Source: Clostridiales bacterium VE202-01 (GTDB lineage Bacteria; Bacillota_I; Bacilli_A; Erysipelotrichales; Coprobacillaceae). From it: 45,871 bases of DNA. The position numbers were made by a program, and so were the translations under genes. Below the pieces are notes generated by a model. That model made no database searches. It saw nothing but the letters and a program-made list of their open reading frames with translations, and was not told the origin of the DNA. How positions within the stretch are numbered: the stretch's first letter is position 1; each line of letters opens with the position of its first letter. Positions 16,742-26,755 of this stretch are shown here, one piece after another. The stretch is taken from NCBI GenBank assembly GCA_000508865.1, contig BAHP02000118.1:1-45871 (forward strand), given 5' to 3'.

Positions 16742-17883
16742 ATGAAAAGAGAAGTATTAATGATTGTTAACAGTTTGTGTAATGGAGGGGTGGAAAAAGT
16801 TGTATATAATATAGCTACTGGACTAGATTCTAAAAGTTTTTAATTTATATTTATGTATTGGATGATACTAATGATTATTATACAGAGAAATTATTAGAGC
16901 ATGGAATCATTGTAATAAATAGATATGCAAAAATAAGAAGAAAAAAAAATATAAATCAATATCAACTTTTGTTTACAGAAATTAATCATTTTTTAAAAAA
17001 ACATAAGAATATTTCTGCTATACATGTTCATGAAACTAATCAAGCTTTAGCAGCGCTTCTGGCTGCAAAAAAAAATCAAATATCTGTTATTTGTATGCAC
17101 TCTCATGCGGCGTATTCAGAATATTGGAATCCAAAACTATTTCCGTTAAAAAGTCGAATTGCTGAACCGATTATGAGATTATTTGAAAAGTATATACCAA
17201 GTCATAAAATTGGATGTAGTTGGGCTGCATGTGAACGTATGTTTGGAAAGAGTAAAAATCAATACTTTATTCCCAATGGTATAGATATGGATAAGTTTAA
17301 TTCTAGTAGGATAGTTTCTAAAATAGAATTACAGAAAAAATATTTATTTGATAACAATGACTGTAATTTTATTTTTGTTGGACGCTTTTCCTCTCCAAAA
17401 AATCCGCTATTTATGTTAGAGGTTATATCAAAATTACGTGAAATTAGATCTAATATAAAACTATCAATAATAGGATATGGAGAAATGGAAGAAGAAATTC
17501 GTTTAACTGTGAAAAAATTAAACTTGGAAAATACTGTTCGTTTTTTATCTTCTAGTAGTAATATTCCAGAATTATTAAAAGCATCAGATTATTTTATATC
17601 ACCCTCTATATATGAGGGGTTGGGAATTGTTTTTGTGGAAGCTCAATTAATGGGAATTCCAGCATTTGCTTCTGATCAAGTACCTAAAGAGGCAGATTTA
17701 GGATTGTGTGAATTTGTCCCATTATCTCTAGGATCAAGTGGGTATGCAAAATATATAGACAACTATATTTTATCTGAAAAACAAAAAAAGAAAACATTAA
17801 ATTTAGATAAGGTTAAATTATATGATATGAAAGAAGTTATAAAAATTTATGAAAGGATTTATTGTGGTGAAAAAGTTGAATAA
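16742..17883 (+). pseudogene. Family 4 glycosyltransferase (EpsF-like), single frameshift as read
   Basis: GGAGG at 16733-16737 and ATG 16742 give MKREVLMIVNSLCNGGVEKV, the conserved start of EpsF-type GT4 enzymes (GGVEKVVYNIA), but the frame stops after SKSF at TAA 16840-16842. Adding one T to the T5 tract restores FLIYIYVLDDTNDYY and the main open frame to 17883, 380 residues in all. The C-terminal GT-B domain has FVGRFSSPKNPLFMLEVISK and PSIYEGLGIVFVEAQLMGIP. The enzyme would add a sugar to the lipid-linked repeat in the cytoplasm. The homopolymer site suggests a read error. Confidence 0.8.
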
Positions 17884-18976
17884 TATCAATAAGATAATGA
17901 TTTATGCATATACAAGATTTAATTTAGGAGATGACTTGTTGATAAAAATCTTGTGTGATAGGTATTCTGGTATAGAATTTCATCTTTATACATATCCTGA
18001 ATATAAAGATGCATTAAGCATTTGTAAAAATTTAAAAATACATTCTAATGCTAAATTCCAAGCAAAATTAATCAATACTTTTGGAAAAATAATAGGTAAC
18101 ATAAATGTTTATGAACAGATGATTGCTAAAAAATGTAATATATGTGTTTGTATTAGTGGGTCGTTGTTTATTCAAGGTGGAGATAATTGGCAATCATATT
18201 TTAATTATATGAAATCACGTAAAATTAAAAATATACCATATTTTCAAATTGGATCTAACTTTGGACCTTATACAGATGAAATGTTTTTAAATAGATTTCG
18301 AGAATTATTTTTTACATATGAGGATATTTGTTTTAGAGAACAGTACACAGCTGATTTATTTGCTGGTTTAAAAAATGTAAGAGTTGCGCCAGACGTAGTA
18401 TTTTCAGGTGACTATAAAAAATATATAAAAAATAGTACAGAAAAGAGAGTCGCTATATCGGTTATTGATTTAACTAATCGTAATGATCTTAAGCAATATA
18501 AGATAAAATATTTAAATTATATAGAAAAAATATGTAGAAAATACTTGAATGAAGGATATTGTATTGATTTGCTTTCTTTTTGTAAGGCTGAGGGAGATGA
18601 AAATGCTGTAGCGGAAATGGAAAGGCGTTTAAATAAAAGAAATGTAAAACATTATTTATACTATACAGATACTGATTTGGAAGGTATTTTAAATTGTATA
18701 GGGTCTGCTGAAATTGTTATTGCAACAAGATTTCATGCTATGATATTGGGATGGTGCATGGGTAAGAAAACACTTCCTATTGTTTATAGTTCTAAAATGA
18801 CACACGTATTAGAAGAATTTAAATACCCAAATAAAATAATAAATATAAAAGAATTGGAAAATACATATATTGATGAATTATTTATAAATTACAGTTTTGA
18901 TACTTATAATATAATTAATGAATCTCAGAAACAATTTTTAAAATTAGATAAATTTGTTATCGGGCAAGAGGATTAA
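17867..18976 (+). CDS. Polysaccharide pyruvyl transferase family protein
   Basis: A protein of about 369 residues of the pyruvyl-transferase family (CsaB/WcaK/AmsJ-like), expected to attach pyruvate ketals from phosphoenolpyruvate to a sugar of the repeat unit. Features are FNLGDDLLIKILCDRY near the N-terminus, SGSLFIQGGDNW, PYFQIGSNFGPY, REQYTADLF, and a C-terminal ATRFHAMILGWCMGKKTLPI containing the conserved R-x-H. GTG 17867 or 17864, behind AAAGGA and overlapping the previous gene, is the likely start; ATG 17849 lies on the ribosome-binding site. Pyruvylation would add negative charge to the polymer. Confidence 0.82.
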   Translation: MKKLNNINKIMIYAYTRFNLGDDLLIKILCDRYSGIEFHLYTYPEYKDALSICKNLKIHSNAKFQAKLINTFGKIIGNINVYEQMIAKKCNICVCISGSLFIQGGDNWQSYFNYMKSRKIKNIPYFQIGSNFGPYTDEMFLNRFRELFFTYEDICFREQYTADLFAGLKNVRVAPDVVFSGDYKKYIKNSTEKRVAISVIDLTNRNDLKQYKIKYLNYIEKICRKYLNEGYCIDLLSFCKAEGDENAVAEMERRLNKRNVKHYLYYTDTDLEGILNCIGSAEIVIATRFHAMILGWCMGKKTLPIVYSSKMTHVLEEFKYPNKIINIKELENTYIDELFINYSFDTYNIINESQKQFLKLDKFVIGQED

Positions 18977-19553
18977 TTAAATGTAATGTAAAAAAGTTAA
19001 TTATAGAAAATTAATATATTTTAATATCTTAAGCTTTATAGTTTGTTTTTATAAAATCAATTGTATTGGAAAATATAACCAATTTGATAAATTTTATTAA
19101 TAATTTAAAGCTGATACATATTTTTATAATATATTTTCTTAAACAAACTATATTATATATCATCATCTAATCCCAAATTTTTTATTTTCAGGTAAAGCAA
19201 TATAATGAAAACATTAGTTGGTATGATAGAAGAGCTATTATAGGAAGTATAAATAAAATTATAACAATTAATAAAATTATAGTGAGTAGGTTAGGATATA
19301 ATATTATTAAAATAAATATATAAGATTATCATACTAGCAATAATAGTATAATAAATTAAAATAATGAAAGATTATCGATAATTATTTTAATTATCATACG
19401 TAAAATTTAAGTAAATAAGAAATACATGATTTAAAATAGAAAATTTTTGAAACAGAAGAGAATGAAGTAAAAATATAGAATTAAAAATGGATTTATGTAA
19501 TATTTTTTATGAATATTATTAATTAGAATGAATATTTTGTTAGGAGAATAAAT
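18977..19553 (+). other. Non-coding AT-rich gap
   Basis: About 575 bp with stops in all frames and no recognisable RNA gene, repeat or insertion element. The extreme A/T content and position between polysaccharide genes suggest an eroded gene, but no family can be recovered. Confidence 0.4.
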
Positions 19554-21084
19554 GTGAGAATTAAAAAAGGTTTATACAATATTTTTTTTGGGTTTATAGG
19601 ACAAATTATTACAATTACATTGGGAATCATTATTCCTCGATTGTTCATTTTAAATTTAGGATCAGCAGCAAATGGTTTACTTTCTTCAGTTGGACAAGTT
19701 CTATCTTATCTTACTTTATTAGAGGCAGGATTAGGTGGCGCTTCTATTCAAGCGTTATATAAACCTTTGGCAAATAAAGATATCGAGGGTATTAATAGGA
19801 TATTATCTGCAACTAGTGATTATTATAAAAAAACAGGGAAAATATATTTTTTATGTGTTGTGGGAATCTCATTAATATATCCACTTTTTATTAATGAGTT
19901 TTCATATCTGGTTGCTTTTATGGTAATTTTACTATCAGGTGTACCAGGAGTTTTAAATTATTATTTTCAAGGGAAATTTCGTGTTTTGTTAATGGCAGAG
20001 GGTAAATCATATATTATAAGCAATATTTCTACTGTAATATCAGTATTAACAAGTATTAGTAAAATTATACTTATAAAATTTGGATGCAATATAATTCATC
20101 TTCAAATGGTATATTGTATTATATCGATATTTCAAGTCTTTATTTATGAATATTTATTTAAAAAATCATATAAATGGGTTAAATATACAGCTAAACCAGA
20201 TTATTTAGCTATAAAACAAAAAAATTCAGTTTTAATTCATCAAATTTCTAATCTTATACTTACAAATACTGATGTTTTTATATTAACGATAGCTACTAAT
20301 TTGAAAGTGGTGAGTGTATATACTGTCTATAATATGGTTTTTGACATGATTAATACATCAGTTCAAACAGTTGGAAACAGTGTGTCTTATATTTTTGGTG
20401 AAAGTTTTTATACAAATAGAAAAAAGTTTAAAAAAAATATTTGATGTGTATGAGGTTTATTTTTTTAATTTTACATTTTCTTTATATACAATTACGTTAC
20501 TTTTAATTATACCTTTTTTACGTTTATATACGAATGGTGTTTCTGATATTAATTATATAGATTTTTATTTACCAATCTTATTTACTCTTATGAAGCTTTT
20601 AGCGTGTTCAAGAACACCAGCTTTAAATATTATTAATGTTGTAGGTTTGTTTAAAGAAACACAAAATTCTGCTATTATTGAGGCAATAATTAATTTAAGT
20701 GTTTCAATATTCGCTGTATATAATTGGGGTATATATGGTGTAATTATTGGTACAATTATAGCACTCTTATATAGAGCAATATACATTGTCTTATTTGCAA
20801 GTAAAAATATTTTAGCGAGAAGTGCGTTTAAAACATTTATACGTTGGGGAATTAATATTTTAATTTTTTGTTGTATTATTTTTATTGAGAAAAAAATATC
20901 ACGTATTGAAATCTTTGGATATAAAGATTTTTTTGTTTATGCAATTATTTATAGTGTAGTGGTTTGCACTATTTTTACTCTAATTAATTCTTTGATTAAT
21001 TTTAAAGAATCTAAATTGATATTTAGCAGTATATATTTAAAAATACAATCAATGAAAAATAAAAAAAGATTAAAAAACATATAA
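19554..21084 (+). pseudogene. Wzx-like polysaccharide flippase (MOP superfamily), single frameshift as read
   Basis: GTG 19554 behind AGGAG gives MRIKKGLYNIFFGFIGQIIT, the usual start of a Wzx/PST-type lipid-linked oligosaccharide flippase, with repeated hydrophobic helices (IITITLGIIIPRLFIL, LLSSVGQVLSYLTLLE). The frame breaks in the A8 tract near 20435-20442. Deleting one A joins it to the second half (IFDVYEVYFFNFTFSLY to KKRLKNI, ending 21084), total 509 residues, with about 12-14 membrane segments. It would move the finished repeat unit across the membrane for the Wzy-like polymerase. The frameshift may be a sequencing error. Confidence 0.82.
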
Positions 21085-21893
21085 ATTAAATGTTTTAAAA
21101 TATATTATTCAAGTTTTGTAGTTTAGATTCCATCTAATCTAGTCACTCATAGAAAAACTGTATTCAGGTGAAGGTTTAGTATATTAAAATAAAAATTGTA
21201 TTGATTTTATCGTTGTTTTTATAATAAAGGTTATACAAAAGAATAAGTTCTTAATGAATTAAAAGATATTCAAAAACAATTATAGTTAATATACAAGAAA
21301 CTACTAAATATTTATTATGAAGAAGTATAAAAAAAGAAGTAAAAACACTTTTGTTGAAGTATATAATAATGAAGAATAAAATATTGTATTGTAACGATAG
21401 ATAGACCAGTTTGGGTGTTATATACTTAAGTGATAAAGATGATGATGGAAATGGTATTAAGTGAAGAAAAGGCTAAAGAAAATAACATTGATATTAATGA
21501 GTGCTATGAAAAAGTCGATCGTTTTTTTTAAATGAAGAGTCAAAAAATTATAAGAATGCCTGGAAAGATATTAAAAAATATTTTGAAAGCAAAAATTTTA
21601 TACACCGTCAGTATTCTGGTTATGTTTCAAATGATTTTATTTCAATACAGTTATAGTAGAAGTTGTTTTAAATTTATTTGGATATCTAATTGATGTGATA
21701 AAGATATAAAATTATATATTTGTAAAGTAGGGTAACATGTATATTATTAATAGATAACTAAGTATTAGAGTGAATGTTTCTAGAGTAATAGGAAAATTTA
21801 ATGAATATAGGTAATTTAGGGAGTATTTATTGAAAAATGTAAAACACATAATAATAGGTTATATTAATATAAAACTATGAAAAGAGGTATACT
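21085..21893 (+). other. Eroded accessory DNA between the polysaccharide locus and the NTPase gene
   Basis: About 800 bp without an intact gene. It holds the VapD-like remnant at 21445-21656 (listed separately) and short broken frames before it. No inverted terminal repeats or transposase fragments were seen. Confidence 0.45.
21445..21656 (+). pseudogene. VapD/Cas2-like toxin remnant
   Basis: With one T added to the T8 tract at 21522-21529, a 70-residue frame reads through NYKNAWKDIKKYFESK and FIHRQYSGYVSNDFIS to a stop at 21656. The segment resembles the second helix and HRQxSxYVS strand of VapD-type proteins, Cas2-related endoribonuclease toxins, although real VapD proteins start earlier and continue about 40 residues further. 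The N-terminal part (EEKAKENNIDINECYEKVD) may come from another protein. Probably a decayed toxin gene; recognition is by eye only. Confidence 0.35.
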
Positions 21894-23291
21894 GTGGAAG
21901 TGGAGAAATTTTTGAAAGATTATTATGGTGATAAACAACATTTTAAATATGTTGCTGATTTTTTGTGTAAAAAGGAAAATTTTTGTCATGAAGAAATTAT
22001 AGTCGTTGATTCATCACAGGGTTTTGGCAAAACATTCTTTTCTCAAAAACTTAAAGAATATATTAAAGAAAACCAAAAGAATGCTATAGTAGTTGAATAT
22101 AATTTAAGCAAATATGATCATGGTGATTGTTTAATAATGTTTTTTCATAATTTATTTGAAGGAATTCAAAATGAAATCAATATTTCGAGAGATGAAAGTT
22201 TAAAAAAAATTTACAAAGATTGTATTTCAAATTTAATAAGCGCATCAGAAGATATTATTCCACTTAAGTATAGTTATTTTTTTAATATCTCTAAAAAAGT
22301 AAGTGATATAATCAAATGCATTAACACTTATGGTACATTAGGCATAGATTATACTGAAGATAAAACTTCCAATGACTATATAAGTAATATTGTAAAATTT
22401 AGGAAAAATGTTAATGAAATATTGATGAAATATGATAAATATTTGCTTTTTTTCTTAACGAATGCTGATAAATGTAATGAAGATTTTCTTTTTGATTCAC
22501 TGTTATTAATGAAATATTTTTTTAGTCAGAGTGGTTTAAATGTTGGAATTTTGTTGTTTGCTAATATCCAGTATTTACAAGAAATTTCATCAGCTAAACA
22601 TATGTCTAAAACCAAAGGAAATGAATTTTTTGGAAACTATTTTTATAAATATATTACAATTCCTCCTCCGAATTATAAATATGCAATCGAGAATATGGTG
22701 ACTGAAATAAGTTTTTCTAATAATATTTTTGATGATTCAAAAATAAAACAATATTTATTTGACTTGACATTAAGCTATTATCCACCTATTAGTAAATTAA
22801 AAAGATTGATATTGAATTTTTCGAATTATTTTTCGATTTATCAAGATAAAGAATATGATCCAGAAGTTATTAAAAATTATCTTTGTATTTGTGCAGTAAA
22901 ATACTTTGATTATGAGGTATATAGGCGACTTGTATTCAACAAAGTTATAGATAATGAAGTTGATTTCTATTTTAGTAATTCATATTTACAAGTAGGATTA
23001 GAAAATAAATCTGCGTTTATTGATAATACTAGGGAACATCGTTTATTTAATAATATTGATGGGACATTTGAATATATTGAGTTATATGGTATAGTTTCAT
23101 GTAAAATTATTCAAGATAACAATAGAGAGTATCTTAAAATAGAATATGAAGGTGATAAAAAACGTTATTATTATGTTAATAAAAGTAGTAGTATTGACCA
23201 TTTAATCGGTTATAAAGAATTTGAAGTATTAAATAGATATTTAGATACTGATTTATTTAGCTATTTTAATCGAATTTGTAGTTTTATATAA
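21894..23291 (+). CDS. KAP-like P-loop NTPase
   Basis: A 465-residue protein with Walker A in VVDSSQGFGKTFFSQK (SQGFGKT at 41-47) and the general layout of KAP-family NTPases, which often act in phage defence or at membranes. The position equivalent to Walker B, LLFFLTNADKCNEDF near residue 190, keeps the KAP-like D-x-C ending but lacks the usual acidic pair, so ATP hydrolysis may be weak. No obvious membrane pair is inserted. The C-terminal 150 residues are rich in aromatic and charged residues and match nothing I recognise. GTG 21894 follows AGAGG. It ends in a terminator and precedes the small ORF and the metallopeptidase-like gene on the same strand. Assignment to KAP is moderate. Confidence 0.6.
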   Translation: MEVEKFLKDYYGDKQHFKYVADFLCKKENFCHEEIIVVDSSQGFGKTFFSQKLKEYIKENQKNAIVVEYNLSKYDHGDCLIMFFHNLFEGIQNEINISRDESLKKIYKDCISNLISASEDIIPLKYSYFFNISKKVSDIIKCINTYGTLGIDYTEDKTSNDYISNIVKFRKNVNEILMKYDKYLLFFLTNADKCNEDFLFDSLLLMKYFFSQSGLNVGILLFANIQYLQEISSAKHMSKTKGNEFFGNYFYKYITIPPPNYKYAIENMVTEISFSNNIFDDSKIKQYLFDLTLSYYPPISKLKRLILNFSNYFSIYQDKEYDPEVIKNYLCICAVKYFDYEVYRRLVFNKVIDNEVDFYFSNSYLQVGLENKSAFIDNTREHRLFNNIDGTFEYIELYGIVSCKIIQDNNREYLKIEYEGDKKRYYYVNKSSSIDHLIGYKEFEVLNRYLDTDLFSYFNRICSFI

Positions 23292-23292
23292 A

Positions 23293-23330
23293 TATTGCAT
23301 GCATGGGATTTCGTGAAATGCAATTTTTTG
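23293..23330 (+). terminator. Intrinsic terminator of the NTPase gene
   Basis: ATTGCAT near 23294-23300 pairs with ATGCAAT near 23318-23324, with an inner CATG/CGTG stem, followed by a T-run. It lies just after the NTPase stop. Confidence 0.6.
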
Positions 23331-23349
23331 TTTAAAAACAGAAAAAGCT

Positions 23350-23378
23350 TTATCACGACATCTAAAGCATGCTATAAT
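23350..23378 (+). promoter_or_regulatory. Extended minus-10 promoter before the small ORF
   Basis: TTATCA (23350-23355), 17 bp, then TATAAT (23373-23378) with an upstream TGC. It gives the small ORF, and perhaps the metallopeptidase gene, expression independent of the NTPase gene. Confidence 0.6.
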
Positions 23379-23435
23379 CATAAATATGAAGGTAGAGAGG
23401 AGAATACTGCAATAAATATTGTAGTAATTATTAAT

Positions 23436-23612
23436 ATGAGAAAAAGATTTTATAAAGTTAGTACAATTGATAGATCTATCAATTTACTTAGACCTACAGG
23501 AAAAAAATTTAGGAATGACATAATGCCAGATAGTCAATATTATCGTCCTGATAATAACAAAAACACTTCTCTAGGCCGGTGTGTTACACCAATGTCAAAA
23601 TATAAGGATTAG
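23436..23612 (+). CDS. Small basic protein of unknown function
   Basis: A 58-residue frame from ATG 23436: MRKRFYKVSTIDRSINLLRP, then TGKKFRNDIMPDSQYY, ending TPMSKYKD. The same frame is open back to 23295, but that TTG sits in the preceding terminator. A good AGAGGAG at 23394-23400 has no standard start codon at the right distance, so the true start (perhaps ATA or ATT near 23409-23415) is unclear. A good promoter upstream and a terminator directly after the stop argue that it is a real transcription unit. Basic and polar, with one Cys; no family recognised. It lies between an NTPase and a predicted peptidase, so it could be a partner or substrate. Confidence 0.45.
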   Translation: MRKRFYKVSTIDRSINLLRPTGKKFRNDIMPDSQYYRPDNNKNTSLGRCVTPMSKYKD

Positions 23613-23637
23613 ATGATACTTAAAGTATCATTTTTTA
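23613..23637 (+). terminator. Intrinsic terminator after the small ORF
   Basis: ATGATACTT and AAGTATCAT form a tight hairpin followed by six T. It lies between the small ORF and the metallopeptidase-like gene. Confidence 0.7.
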
Positions 23638-23658
23638 TTTAGAAAAATGGAGATAGGT

Positions 23659-25908
23659 ATGGAAATTTATAAATTAGAAGTACACAAAGATATTAAACAT
23701 TCTTGTGAGGAAATAAATAAATCAAATAGCTGTATCGACATAGTATTAGGACAATTTGATTTTGCTTCCCTAAAAGAAGAAGCTTATGAAACATTTGATA
23801 AACTTTTTTTAAATGAAGGGACAAAAGATAATTATATTAAACAAACATTTTTAATTTATTCTACTAATGATAACCAGTTTATTAAAAATAACAAAAATAA
23901 TTATGCTTATAGATTAGTAACATTAGCATATTACAATGATTCATATTATTTAAAACCACCAATGGATATAAACGATCAATTATATGAAACAGATGATGTA
24001 AAATATAAAGTTTATAATACATTAGATAATGCTGCTTTTGTAATTGTGCTATTTGCTAATAATTATTCTGATGCTATTAAAACACTGTATAATTTTATTA
24101 AAATAAATAAGAGATATTCAAATTTTTATTATACTATTTTATCAATAAATAAACAAAAAATTTCTCGATTAGATGAAAAAGTTACTGCTCAAATTAATTT
24201 AAGTATAGATAATCACAGTATGGTAAAGGAATTGATTCATAGCATTATTAATGAATTAACACCAGATAAGTATCATATTATGCCATTAATAGGTAATAAA
24301 GATTTACAAATATATATAGAAAAGATTAATATAAATAAGTTGCTAACAATTCATAATAAATATTTAAAAATGGCTAATGTAAAAAATGGAGAATCAACAA
24401 TATATAATGTATGCACTAATATTTTGCATGAATTAGATTCTATAGATAAAATTAATGAATTTTTTGAAATAAAAGAAATTAATGAATTAAATCAAAATAC
24501 ATACATATCATTAAATGATATATATGAAATGATTGCAACAGTTGATGAAGAGCATGCAGATTTAAAATCGTTTATTAATTATTTGAATCATTTAAAATAT
24601 AATTCTTTTCTAAAACCTCTTTGCTTATCGATTTATCCTTCTTTAAAGGAAATTGGTAATCGCAATGATCTTGATGAATCGTTAGTATCTTTATATTGTG
24701 ATGAAATATATAATATCACAAATATAATTATGGATACTTCATTGCATACCTATCATGACCCTGCTATTAAACCAATTCAACATTTTATTCCAGAAAAAAT
24801 TTTAAATTTTTATACTTGCTATTTATATTGTTTAAAAAATGAGTTAATAAATATTGATGGTGATGGGTACAAATTCGATTTTCTAATAAAACCAGTTAAT
24901 GAAAAACATATTAAGGCCATCTCAATGCAAAAAGAAACAAACCCTACTGATCGGATTATTTTGATTAAATTACCTATTCATCAAATATTTGAATTAGATT
25001 TAGTGATTTTTCAATTAACTCATGAATTAGCTCATTTTGTAGGTAATTTAACAAGAAACCGTCGAGAAAGGTTGGGATTATTTAATACCTTTTTTGCAGA
25101 TTATATTGTGGATTTTTTAATAACTGATTTAAATTTAACAGACGGACAAAATAAAAATATATGTAAGTATATTAAAGATGTTGTTGAACGTATTACTTTT
25201 AAAGAATTTGTAGAGGAAAATAATTATTATTTATACAATTTTAGAAGAATATGCTATGATATAACACAATATCTACAAAATAATTTTGATAACATTAATC
25301 TATATTTGCTGCAACTAGTTAATGAAAGTGAATCATTAGATTTGTTTATACATAGTCTTGCAAGTTTGTTTAGTTTTGCTAATGATACATTTTTGGTGTA
25401 TGGATATGAAGAAATCGAATATCTTTGCCGGGAATGTTATGCAGACTTAGTAGCTATTGATTTATTGGATTGTGATTATGAAAATTATGTATCCTATTTT
25501 TATCGAAGTTGTGAGTTGGATAAAAATTATGTCTTAGAAGATTTGGATGTTATTAGGATATCATTAGTTGCTTCTATTGCTTATGAAGATATAGAGAATT
25601 TACATAATGAGAAAATTGAGGCAAGAACACAAATAAAGATTAATGAGTATACTAATTATTTGAAGAAAAACGATTTTGATAAAATTATGGCTACACAAGG
25701 TGTTAGAACTGATAATATAGTAATGGCATTAAAGAGCTATTTATCTGGATGTTATGGTATGATTCAACAACTAAAAACAAGTTCTAATTTTATAAAGCAA
25801 TTATCTCGCTATTTTAAAATTTTTACTTGTGGTCAAGATATTGATAAAATAGTTGAAATAATGCAAGAAATTATTTTTAAGTATTATCATCAATATATCA
25901 ATAAATAG
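23659..25908 (+). CDS. Large putative zinc metallopeptidase (HELAH) of unknown family
   Basis: A 749-residue protein. The gluzincin-type motif QLTHELAHFVGN has H455-E-L-A-H459, and a downstream E592-C-Y-A-D596 in LCRECYADLVAIDLL fits the third zinc ligand of the E-xx-AD class. The N-terminal 450 residues have no signal peptide or membrane span and match no domain I recognise; they include KINKRYSNFYYTILS and a helical region around 230-400. GGAGATAGG before ATG 23659 decides the start over ATG 23647. It is clearly cytoplasmic. With the upstream KAP-like NTPase it resembles the sensor-plus-protease plan of bacterial defence systems, but no characterised match is claimed. Very AT-rich, like the rest of this island. 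Confidence 0.6.
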   Translation: MEIYKLEVHKDIKHSCEEINKSNSCIDIVLGQFDFASLKEEAYETFDKLFLNEGTKDNYIKQTFLIYSTNDNQFIKNNKNNYAYRLVTLAYYNDSYYLKPPMDINDQLYETDDVKYKVYNTLDNAAFVIVLFANNYSDAIKTLYNFIKINKRYSNFYYTILSINKQKISRLDEKVTAQINLSIDNHSMVKELIHSIINELTPDKYHIMPLIGNKDLQIYIEKININKLLTIHNKYLKMANVKNGESTIYNVCTNILHELDSIDKINEFFEIKEINELNQNTYISLNDIYEMIATVDEEHADLKSFINYLNHLKYNSFLKPLCLSIYPSLKEIGNRNDLDESLVSLYCDEIYNITNIIMDTSLHTYHDPAIKPIQHFIPEKILNFYTCYLYCLKNELINIDGDGYKFDFLIKPVNEKHIKAISMQKETNPTDRIILIKLPIHQIFELDLVIFQLTHELAHFVGNLTRNRRERLGLFNTFFADYIVDFLITDLNLTDGQNKNICKYIKDVVERITFKEFVEENNYYLYNFRRICYDITQYLQNNFDNINLYLLQLVNESESLDLFIHSLASLFSFANDTFLVYGYEEIEYLCRECYADLVAIDLLDCDYENYVSYFYRSCELDKNYVLEDLDVIRISLVASIAYEDIENLHNEKIEARTQIKINEYTNYLKKNDFDKIMATQGVRTDNIVMALKSYLSGCYGMIQQLKTSSNFIKQLSRYFKIFTCGQDIDKIVEIMQEIIFKYYHQYINK

Positions 25909-25929
25909 CATGTTTAATAATAAAATATT

Positions 25930-25958
25930 AATAACTTTAAAGTGAAAAGTTATTTTTT
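25930..25958 (+). terminator. Intrinsic terminator of the metallopeptidase gene
   Basis: AATAACTTT (25930-25938) pairs with AAAGTTATT (25946-25954), followed by a T-run. Confidence 0.75.
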
Positions 25959-26563
25959 ATTATAAAGATATTGAAATATAATTTAACTTTTGAAAGATAA
26001 ACTTAAAATTATCTGGTTATGTGAGGTGATTAAGGAAAGAATAGGTTTTAATTGGAGGTTGGTGTAAATTGATGAGGTTTTTACTTTTTTAATTGTTCAT
26101 TTTTAAGATGTTGGCAATGACATAGATAAAACAATTGGCAATAAATTGATGTATTATTTTCATAGAAAATATTAATGACAGTCTATTTGTTATTAGTTTA
26201 AAGATTATGTTACATAAGTTAATCTATGATTTAGTAAATATGCTAAATGATATTTAATTGCAGAAGAAAAACTATATAATAGGAAGAATCGTTAATAATT
26301 TGGTAAAAAATTATTGGTTTGAAAGCGATACAATATATTAAAAATGGATAGTAAATTTCATGATATCCAATTAAAATTTTCTAAAAATTCATTCGAAAAG
26401 AAATTTTTTAAATGTTTTAAAATAGAGGAAATCGCTGAAATTACTGAAAATAATGATGGATTAAAAAAGATAAATATTGATAAAAAGTAAGTCATAAAAT
26501 ATTTAATATTTCATTAAATCTAATTTATTTCATACTATTAGATATAAAGATATTTCTTGATGT
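25959..26563 (+). other. Non-coding gap with a 48-codon remnant
   Basis: No full gene. One frame, 26344-26490, reads MDSKFHDIQLKFSKNSF and continues to KIEEIAEITENNDGLKKI. Its end resembles the C-terminal IAEITGLS-type tail of Rpn/PD-(D/E)XK transposase-like proteins, so it may be the residue of such a gene. The rest is AT-rich and uninformative. Confidence 0.4.
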
Positions 26564-26593
26564 AGAACTTGTGTATTTGCAAGTTCTTTTTTT
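26564..26593 (+). terminator. Intrinsic terminator
   Basis: AGAACTTG (26564-26571) pairs with CAAGTTCT (26580-26587), followed by a long T-run to 26593. It probably closed the decayed gene before it. Confidence 0.75.
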
Positions 26594-26622
26594 AAGGAGC
26601 CACCATTTATTGATGGCTCCTT
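26594..26622. repeat. Perfect 9-bp dyad directly after the terminator
   Basis: AAGGAGCCA (26594-26602) and TGGCTCCTT (26614-26622), 11-nt loop, without a good T-run in either direction. It may be a processing or protein-binding hairpin, or the edge of a lost element. Confidence 0.45.
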
Positions 26623-26755
26623 TACTATGTTATATTCAATATCTTAAAATATAATTAAAATTTATATTTTAGTTATTGATATAGAATTAATATTATATTA
26701 AGATAAGGTGCTGATGGTGAAAAAACAGAATTTGATTTTAATGATGGGGGATAAG

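Noticed and set aside
23295-23435. TTG 23295 as start of a 105-residue protein
   Set aside because: That codon is within the terminator hairpin of the NTPase gene and upstream of the promoter at 23350-23378.
26594-26622. Insertion-sequence end
   Set aside because: A single dyad without a transposase or a matching second end; treated only as a hairpin.
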